The notes under the pieces were generated by a model. The model worked only from the letters and a program-made list of their open reading frames with translations. It was not told where the DNA came from and ran no database searches. A DNA stretch of 22,139 nt from Naegleria lovaniensis (Eukaryota > Heterolobosea > Eutetramitea > Acrasida > Naegleriidae): contig NW_025407905.1 in assembly GCF_003324165.1 (NCBI RefSeq), positions 1 through 22,139 on the forward strand, in the 5' to 3' direction. Positions 17,201 through 22,139 of the stretch are shown one piece after another. How positions within the stretch are numbered: the stretch's first letter is position 1; each line of letters starts with the position of its first letter. A program made the translations under genes and the position numbers.

Positions 17201-20200
17201 TTTCAGATTTGTCAAAGAAATAGTTTCTAGATAATAATATGGCCTCAAAGAATTCGGTGAGATCAATTTCTTCTCTATATTCGTAGCAGGATTCAACAGC
17301 AGAGACAATGCTTTCTCGGTCTATCATTAATTTTTGGTTCAGATACTTGTAAACTCCATATGTAAAGCTGTATGCATGTAGGTTTGTAACGAAATCGCAA
17401 TATGTTGCTGATGAAGCGAGGGCATGTTCCTCATCATGCGCTAGTGCATGGTTACGTAGAATAGAAGGAGAATGTTTAGAGCAAACTACTCGTTCCATAT
17501 TTTCGTTTCGTTTCAATTTATCCACAAATAACAGCTGATCCTCTGTGCAAACACATACAATGATGGTAAAGTCTTTTTCTTCTCCTGTAACATGAGAAGG
17601 AACAATGGTTAAAAGAAAATCCTTTTGCTTGTCTGAGCCAATGTTTTCAAAAACTCGTGCAAAGCACCGAGCTTTCATATCTAAATTAAGAGGTATCCTA
17701 TCTAAACTTATTTCTACGTCATTAATGTTGCATAGAATTTTCAAAAGTCTGTCATATAAAGCTATATTGCTTTTCTTTGCTGTTTCAACATCAGTGTCGG
17801 TATGAGTAATAAATTTAAATACGGAAAATTTCAAATTTTGGTGTTCGGAGCGTTCAAAAACGCCTTTCAAGTTAAAAGGTGTAATGCTGCCAGGTTTATC
17901 AGGCTGAAAAACAGTGATCGAATTATTACCTTTACCAGATTTACAAGCAGTCACTATGTTTTCAAACGTAGAAAACAGTGAGATAACTTGCAAATCCAGA
18001 TTATGAAACCAATTATCACATAAATCTGTGCAAAATTGATTTGAATCCACATGAACGCCATTGGAGTATGTAACGTAGCCTGATTGTGGTTCAACCCACA
18101 CTTCTGTCACTAGTTTTTTCTCTTTCTTCAAAATGTGGATACAATAAAACAGAATAAGCTTAGATAAAAAGTCGCTATTCGAGAAATAATTCGTTTTCGT
18201 TATTTCTAACTCCTTGAAAAATACTACAGATTGCCGAGTGATCACTAGAGAAAACCCCTCGTTCACCCTTTGTGCGAGCAAACATGATAGAATTGCTGCA
18301 ATATTAAGCCTTCCTCCTATGGGCCATATCCAATTTCTGTGCTTTAGATATGAAGTAAAATGTGGTGAATGGCTGAATAAGGATTGTTGATATTGAGATT
18401 CGTCGTCTTTACAAATAGGAAGTCTGGCTACAATTTCTGAGAACGCAGAGTTCTCTATGAAATGTGCGTGAATATTTCTTTGATAAAAGAGTTTTAGAGC
18501 TTGTTCTTTAAAATGTCTTAGTACTCTAAATATTGTGAAAGAGGAAACGTTGAAAAATTGAAATTTAAGTTCTACGACGGATGTATAAGATTTTGCAATT
18601 TTCAATAAACAAAAACCACAAGAAACTGAGGTATCTTTTTCTTCCATTGTCAATAGTGTGGTATCATGAACGGTGTCGTACATGTAGCACGTGTGATCTT
18701 GTTCGGAAATAAATAGAATAAAAATATCATCTGAAATCTTGGTAGAGCACCAACCATTCTCACAAAATGATTTGAAGAGAGTGAGGTTGTTTTGTACAGT
18801 AGGAGAAGCATCACTTGTTCCTGTTTGGATCTGAGAGAGTATTTTTTGTATGGTTACATCTGACTTTTGAATATTCTCATCAGAGTTAAAACAAAGTGCT
18901 AGCTTTTGCGTCTCAAAGAAGCATTCTCGCTCGTGATCAAAATTAATATTGGGAATGTCCATTTTTCTTATTGAAGATCGATTGAGCCCAGAACAATTCT
19001 CTGACAGGTTAAAATACTGCTCAACGAGAACGTCTTCAATGTTGATAGACTGGATATATTCTTGCAAGTGTTTTAGAAATGGTTCTTTCGTTCGTTTTTT
19101 AAGGAAGGCTTTAAACTTTTCTAAATTGTTTTTGTGCATGAACACAGATATAGTAACTGAAATTTTAGCCTTATTGGCTTTAGAAATCCCAAACCCTGAA
19201 AAACTGTTCGATGAAAGTACATCAAGATCTTGGTCCTCCATACCAGGTCCAAATCGTTCAACATGTACCTTGTAAATTATTTCTAGGTTCCTTCGATAAA
19301 GTAGACTCATTTTGACGTACTTTAAATCCAACTTCTCATCTTCAGCTTTGAACTTGGATAATTTGTCTGTTGGATTAGTATATTTGATGTCAGTGATTCT
19401 AAACCCTTGGATAGCTCGCTTTTTCAAAATTGGGTCTACGCTTGACATGGTCAGATTATAGGTTAATACGTCATACTCAAAGAAATTCTTTCGAATATCT
19501 TTCTTGATTGAATCCGAAGGTATGCTAGGAAAAATACTCCCCTCGCTAGCTGATAAAATCAAGCTTTCGTTGTCTGCAATCAAGATTGACGGAGATTTCA
19601 GCAATAGCCCATATTGAAGTGCTTTTGTCTTTTTTTTTTCGTTCATTTCGTTTTCTGAGTTTGACATGTAATCAAAATCTATGTAAACTCCATCTGTACA
19701 CGCTACCAATGATTCGATCAATTCGGAGTCAGGCACATAACTATAAAGATGCCCGTGCCCATTGCTTTGGGAAGTAATGTTTAAAATAGCAATACTGACG
19801 TCACGTTGATTGATATCAAACACAATGTCTGAGTTCAAGTCTGAAAGGTTGAACACGCTGTCACTAACTAACATTAATATTGGACATGCGTCAGGAGGAA
19901 GGAATTCCAATGCTAAAAGAGAATCCTTAACATATTGACTAAATTTTAAATTTGTTGCCAAATTATCGTTAGCCTTAGAATTTTTGAGAGATGTAGAGGC
20001 TAAATTCTCCAGGTCACACAATTGTTGATAAATTTTCCCAAGCATTTCATTCAAGTTATATGTGGTAATGTGACAATCTTGAAATAGAGAAAAAACAGGC
20101 CTTCCTGCCATACCGATTGCAACACAAGTAACGTGAATCTCTGGAATGATCTCACCATTATAATTAGGAATGGTTAATGGCTGAATTAAATGTGTAATTA

Positions 20201-21317
20201 CGTTAGATATGGCAACAAAAACCCTGTCAAACAGAACTTCTCCTGTTGTTGGGTCCATTGCAAGCATTGAAGGACTAACATCTATCGTTAACACGAGTCC
20301 GTACTTGGAATAAATAGTATGAACGAGAGTGCTCGGTAGAAGCTCCATGTTATGTTCCTCTGAGCCAAACAACTCTTCATTGGATGCTATTGAACTAATT
20401 TCAAGGCTATTGAAAGATTCATGAAGAGTATGATGAACCCCTTTAGGAGATGAAGAAAATATCCCACCTTGGTCACCATAAAGATGAGAGGGTAATATTA
20501 CAACTCCACCTTGATTATTATTACTACCGTTGTAATGAATTTGGTCAATACTAATGCTTCTAACAATTCCATTATTTGTTGCTTGATTTAATTGGTCTAT
20601 GCTCATACTTCTTGGAAGTGATAACTCTCCAGGAAATGGATGAGTAATGCCATGATGATATTGGCTGATAAGAGAATCTTCGGACATGGATGGTGAATTT
20701 TGGATGGAAGAGTTTATCCGTTCATTAGTGTATTCAGGTGTATTAATTGATGAAATGATACTAGAAGATGTAAATCCAACTACCGATTCATCAAAGGAAG
20801 GATGAGTGTGATGATGAAAATGTGATGATGGCATATCCAATAAGTGGATGTTATTTCGTAAAAACCTATTCTTTCGCATAGAAAGCTCCTTCTGATGCTT
20901 TACGGATGATGCAATAACTTGGATATTTCGTGTGCTTAGAGAGGGTGATGAAGGAGAAGGTACATGAGATGAATTCATACTGTGTTCACTCTTTTGAATG
21001 AGTTGCTTGACATTGGCGTGAAGATGATTTAATTGCCAAACAAGTCTCTCCGTTTTTCTAAACAACGAATAGTCATGAGAATGAAGAAAGACATGTCTAG
21101 CTGCTCCTGCGTACAGAGAATTATGTATGGGCCTACTACTTGAATTATTATTGCCAGTGTTGGATCTCATGTTGTAATGATATGAAGTATCTACAATGCC
21201 ATCGTTGTTCAATGTACCATCGTTGGAATTTAAATTAGAAGTAATATTATCATTTGTGGAAATAATGAATTCGTGTTGCTGATGCGTGGGTGAAGTCGGA
21301 GATTGTTGTGCCCACAT
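11223..21317 (-). CDS. SZT2: SZT2-like protein, KICSTOR subunit orthologue
   Basis: A single uninterrupted ORF of 3364 aa, nearly the length of human SZT2 (about 3400 aa). In animals SZT2 is the largest KICSTOR subunit and brings GATOR1 to the lysosome so that mTORC1 is switched off without amino acids. Matches seen: RLVWQLNHLH (91-100), like the start of animal SZT2; a von Willebrand-A-like region opening with TIDVSPS (344-350) and TTGEVLFDRVF, then YQQLCDLE and a long conserved stretch through LLALEFLPP. Between the first two blocks is a Ser/Asn/His-rich insert (about 107-330) that holds two copies of RSxSIDQ. Residues about 1425-1590 are acidic and Ser-rich, probably disordered. A basic segment, GYLPRHIRRIVSRTKKRLQ, follows near 1680. 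ATG 21317 starts just after the divergent promoter. No membrane segment or catalytic motif was found. Function in this organism is inferred from orthology. Confidence 0.88.
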   Translation of the reverse strand: MWAQQSPTSPTHQQHEFIISTNDNITSNLNSNDGTLNNDGIVDTSYHYNMRSNTGNNNSSSRPIHNSLYAGAARHVFLHSHDYSLFRKTERLVWQLNHLHANVKQLIQKSEHSMNSSHVPSPSSPSLSTRNIQVIASSVKHQKELSMRKNRFLRNNIHLLDMPSSHFHHHTHPSFDESVVGFTSSSIISSINTPEYTNERINSSIQNSPSMSEDSLISQYHHGITHPFPGELSLPRSMSIDQLNQATNNGIVRSISIDQIHYNGSNNNQGGVVILPSHLYGDQGGIFSSSPKGVHHTLHESFNSLEISSIASNEELFGSEEHNMELLPSTLVHTIYSKYGLVLTIDVSPSMLAMDPTTGEVLFDRVFVAISNVITHLIQPLTIPNYNGEIIPEIHVTCVAIGMAGRPVFSLFQDCHITTYNLNEMLGKIYQQLCDLENLASTSLKNSKANDNLATNLKFSQYVKDSLLALEFLPPDACPILMLVSDSVFNLSDLNSDIVFDINQRDVSIAILNITSQSNGHGHLYSYVPDSELIESLVACTDGVYIDFDYMSNSENEMNEKKKTKALQYGLLLKSPSILIADNESLILSASEGSIFPSIPSDSIKKDIRKNFFEYDVLTYNLTMSSVDPILKKRAIQGFRITDIKYTNPTDKLSKFKAEDEKLDLKYVKMSLLYRRNLEIIYKVHVERFGPGMEDQDLDVLSSNSFSGFGISKANKAKISVTISVFMHKNNLEKFKAFLKKRTKEPFLKHLQEYIQSINIEDVLVEQYFNLSENCSGLNRSSIRKMDIPNINFDHERECFFETQKLALCFNSDENIQKSDVTIQKILSQIQTGTSDASPTVQNNLTLFKSFCENGWCSTKISDDIFILFISEQDHTCYMYDTVHDTTLLTMEEKDTSVSCGFCLLKIAKSYTSVVELKFQFFNVSSFTIFRVLRHFKEQALKLFYQRNIHAHFIENSAFSEIVARLPICKDDESQYQQSLFSHSPHFTSYLKHRNWIWPIGGRLNIAAILSCLLAQRVNEGFSLVITRQSVVFFKELEITKTNYFSNSDFLSKLILFYCIHILKKEKKLVTEVWVEPQSGYVTYSNGVHVDSNQFCTDLCDNWFHNLDLQVISLFSTFENIVTACKSGKGNNSITVFQPDKPGSITPFNLKGVFERSEHQNLKFSVFKFITHTDTDVETAKKSNIALYDRLLKILCNINDVEISLDRIPLNLDMKARCFARVFENIGSDKQKDFLLTIVPSHVTGEEKDFTIIVCVCTEDQLLFVDKLKRNENMERVVCSKHSPSILRNHALAHDEEHALASSATYCDFVTNLHAYSFTYGVYKYLNQKLMIDRESIVSAVESCYEYREEIDLTEFFEAILLSRNYFFDKSENDTTPCENMVNSFKTIIEKYFEEIKGTKFHFYLRESSIPKSTKTVPKPIKKKNSVKSFDHLEEIDNEENYDEDVSDDEIHSFHSGEDETTHSLSSLSAGMRDVQTSDHQSDSLTESSGSSVSDAFNLTELENSTIPVFMRMECVLTPIKRGKEEWEDLDDLDEYANDLKLPIKNIPIERISKSIRSSNGDFSKLSSSFGEKEEDSEEDDESDFTPSKLKTEMDFDWINSLNTVKTTLRFYCITLPPDKYCASFNGFEPSKKDVLGMFRSHVSETQSAYARSKFELEDDVFDGDTTDEAAPYLDKGYLPRHIRRIVSRTKKRLQALVSKEILNALLRTHPITSYSIKKVFDNVEKLPASCYQKHTIPLFFIDPVEGAKLFHQELLKCKNVVFKSIDNHYVVYFRKRNCCQKHAIFEEYDRKCEHELPPGDTPNKFKIFSKELDDLDMTMFDNDTEMERSCIEVPFWIILKAESKKSMSMLFYSPNSLSISQANDVVNIVFKAVGVVCKRVNTLLLLSNLHDTRICSSLLLPVRRDKDKKAVSEVSVLDKKFLRKDNEKPSSDKFNEGDFACKKTFEISFPLHSRLSTAMAINHLNQVVFNPFVVANRSEMFVYKERSGRVFYLQLTDGNKQNSTTVQTPKSEESPTLVSSARDEQEHKTKLKEYSISLSSMGQYLYAEFDIKNDISSVILEVYGVYPPSIEITTQLRNLIEAKLSSLTMNIISNLLLRNRQFKITVEDLQFIRPLLSQPHKSVVITLPKFINNKLLFMLFARNNMLTYMNQLYLTSSDESAESPSTISYMSFTEDEEDDMVFKAADFSFLYNSVTQNTYSRAMTSQVNCRGIACVQMTLLNQDGEMVTVFPSMKEPYTCDLTGVSQLGLLQEEPSNIAYTDFGAPILRKEGSNSDDEDDEENVIEKSASAAHRSENGKILLEVWKKGDVDLASLIEKLCLTLNQTLIDYIIECGLFTSPVNLEGLNRYFLVRLQTQAIKACRISSPTLMEHRASLFLPLWEMNRFIGDLYNLLSAYSFKLRPITFVSKDTRQTFVKYSRSNDFIEQYHLVDSSNICFVMMAGNFSVLTDKVINIGENIKIGDIISLDGFSYRNSIKYTRKCCIVIILTSSELQVIAYNWKPQQFEKFKYHLHQTVSWLRCRAHLLNSILHQKLGLFYHSHSTNLATVPTNLLIPLGKPQKEVQFAFNNIDLLIYNKQSAPSDPKSSNTMRRTTPAVTTSTTTNNPTGSMIPPKQPILDVRGGQMYNRFKNPGMNSTLVTSSVNDISVKTDIQKVRKEKKPPSSKNQFGSLLKGIFDLDKTPCKQLAKKTMNDNKPRDPLLIHGLHFKHIVHQNYKKKVEQQQVSKIYGFWNKSQSTNLKSKDFQLIKNTSRLIHFCRVPLLFNPLRRILFSPSSFISSSSAAIIQHLDSEGVTGVEEQQNNNLREIGYHRKVFESFLSEYVEYIKSLDISDVFLHPSDQHDSSPLLASTPSDMNPITTSTDNKSRPQPTPLVQVVGNQIIKLQPTTIYFHKQMDDGVLFLELGLDSIYVYLNVYISDITSQRPSLLNPRASTRGEFLKKVSQFKHSLHMNSFSYDFHLRNFLNYLTTDYSGFPSTLSFMSLLKDFNQFYPNPPPHTRNILHSHTITFENVKDIAEIMREKATTPKSSMKSLERGRSYSTERREMLNDPFQFFFEYICKHSDKYKVKFSQKSKECFILDTYISHEEADYSYCVLVTKSVVHSDSHTTFSYHGASSTNSSRSPSPQEEDSTMNLTMYIVFVDATNRHPYDSEIEGSKDNMYKVITQMAQQYERKLANLLQSVKNSFKLDILWDMALKFRMSENLFNELDALWTKTQITEYDFTLSIFEATYVPWNDVISELWNIYGGERAGSIFKKDGTAQHLLITPSNRSTDFMLHIHYKIKENSVIIYFCKKKLANEPEPLQDQTHSASMLRSPNTNMPSPAVRVDQKSEGAQSLIIIPNQTERDFIGSFVNHVCYVLYRLSF
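20541..20612 (-). repeat. Duplicated RS[MI]SIDQ motif within SZT2
   Basis: Residues 236-242 (RSMSIDQ) and 253-259 (RSISIDQ) repeat with different codons, so the peptide rather than the DNA is conserved. They lie in the disordered insert before the VWA-like region and could be phosphorylation or docking sites, which is inference. Confidence 0.5.
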
Positions 21318-21504
21318 TTGGGATTATTAAATAATTTCTAAATAATTATATGTTGAAGTTCTTGAATATATGACCTAATATTAGCGTTCAGATAAATAAC
21401 ATGATCGGAATGATTGAGAGTGATGATTGACGAATGAACACGTCGATGAAACAATTTTTTTTGAAAGGTATTGGATTGGCCAACAAAAAATTCCCCCCTA
21501 AACG
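21318..21504. promoter_or_regulatory. Divergent promoter between SZT2 and the GCP-like gene
   Basis: 187 bp between two start codons facing away from each other. It is AT-rich (for example AAATAATTTCTAAATAATTATATG near the SZT2 side) and must carry both promoters. No defined element can be named. The minus-strand 97-codon frame here (21338-21631) overlaps the GCP-like start and is not supported as a gene. Confidence 0.6.
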
Positions 21505-22139
21505 ATGAAGCAGGTGGCATGGGATGATGATTTGCTTGAAGAATACAAGAAATCGTTTGCTGATAGCAAATCTGATGATGAATTGAGTGATTGGTCGGAA
21601 GAGAACGACTCTGCCGAAGAAAGAGAATCAACGGAAATACAATTTAAAAATCAAAACGCCAAACAGAAATTCCCATTTCGGAACATTGAAGATCAATTCA
21701 TATCTGGATCATCAACCAATATTTCGGGTTTTTTTGGAACAATAGACGAAGGAGAAACATTACATGATCATAATATTGATGACACAAAATATTATAGCTC
21801 GCTTTTTGGTGATGAAAATGATCACCATGACACAGAATGTATCAATAACGTTCAATCAATACCCCTTGCCAAAAAAGAATTGTTTTATTCTCTCAATTTT
21901 GATCCTAACAAGTTAATAACTGTTCATGTCCCTTTTACTCACTTCCCACATCAGCAACTATTTGAACACTACACAATATACAAAATATCACAAACACCTC
22001 CTCTTGGAAATTATAGAGTCGTGACTCCTTGCAACCACATGGTAAAACAACATGATTTAATCAGAGAGATATTTTCAATGCTCAGGGGTCATGAAGGGTC
22101 TATATTCAAAATCAACAATCATGGATCTTTTGAACTATC
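21505..22139 (+). CDS. Gamma-tubulin complex protein-like (GCP5-type), N-terminal part
   Basis: ATG 21505 opens a frame of 211 codons that stays open at the window end. The first 50 residues are acidic (DDDLLEEYKKSF, DDELSDWSEEND), followed by a polar linker. Residues about 175-211 (VTPCNHMVKQHDLIREIFSMLRGHEGSIF) resemble the start of the GRIP1 module of GCP proteins, where a V-x-E-x-x-L-[IV]-R-E-[IV]-L-x-x-L-x-G pattern precedes the spectrin-like helices; the acidic head with a DWSE patch recalls GCP5/GCP6. Such proteins form the gamma-tubulin ring complex that nucleates microtubules at basal bodies and spindles. The bulk of the protein, including the GRIP2 domain, lies outside the window. 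The assignment rests on a short stretch. Confidence 0.55.
   Translation, partial: MKQVAWDDDLLEEYKKSFADSKSDDELSDWSEENDSAEERESTEIQFKNQNAKQKFPFRNIEDQFISGSSTNISGFFGTIDEGETLHDHNIDDTKYYSSLFGDENDHHDTECINNVQSIPLAKKELFYSLNFDPNKLITVHVPFTHFPHQQLFEHYTIYKISQTPPLGNYRVVTPCNHMVKQHDLIREIFSMLRGHEGSIFKINNHGSFEL

Noticed and set aside
13446-19777. Several plus-strand frames of 60-109 codons opposite SZT2
   Set aside because: They are short, have no domains, and lie fully antisense to a clearly coding ORF.
21338-21631. A 97-codon minus-strand frame across the divergent promoter
   Set aside because: It overlaps the GCP-like start antisense and shows no protein features.
1-22139. tRNA, rRNA, CRISPR array, or bacterial-type regulatory elements
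   Set aside because: No cloverleaf, rRNA core sequence or spaced repeat array was seen on reading; gene structure is eukaryotic.

Overview
The window reads as nuclear DNA of a compactly organised, fairly AT-rich protist, most likely a heterolobosean of the Naegleria type. That assignment is inferred from gene structure and composition; no rRNA or other marker is present. Supporting signs are long intronless genes beside genes with a few short GT-AG introns (52 to 177 nt), intergenic gaps mostly of 50 to 190 bp, and Asn/Ser-rich protein tails. I see no bacterial operon signals, tRNA, rRNA or CRISPR.

Layout, left to right. Positions 1-1183 (minus) hold the 5' part of an AWS-SET histone methyltransferase gene, cut by the window edge. 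Only 49 bp away, 1233-2532 (minus) is a three-exon papain-family (C1A) cysteine protease with a signal peptide. Positions 2650-6539 form a DNA transposon: 18-bp identical cores in terminal inverted repeats flank one intact minus-strand ORF of about 1150 aa with a D-D-E layout resembling P-element/THAP9-type transposases. It sits between the protease promoter and the 3' end of a DEAD-box RNA helicase gene (6581-8587, minus). Next, 8753-11052 (minus) is a three-exon gene for a leucine-rich repeat, coiled-coil and EF-hand protein. Positions 11223-21317 (minus) are one uninterrupted 10.1-kb ORF for a 3364-aa orthologue of SZT2, the KICSTOR subunit that links nutrient sensing to mTORC1. A 187-bp divergent promoter separates it from a plus-strand gene at 21505, open at the window end, that resembles a gamma-tubulin complex protein of the GCP5 type.

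The host genes do not form an obvious pathway: they cover chromatin modification, lysosomal proteolysis, RNA metabolism, a possible cytoskeletal or flagellar protein, nutrient signalling and microtubule nucleation. The points most worth a second look are the intact transposon with its unusual transposase, the single-exon SZT2 gene far from animals, and a splice-frame conflict in the last intron of the protease.
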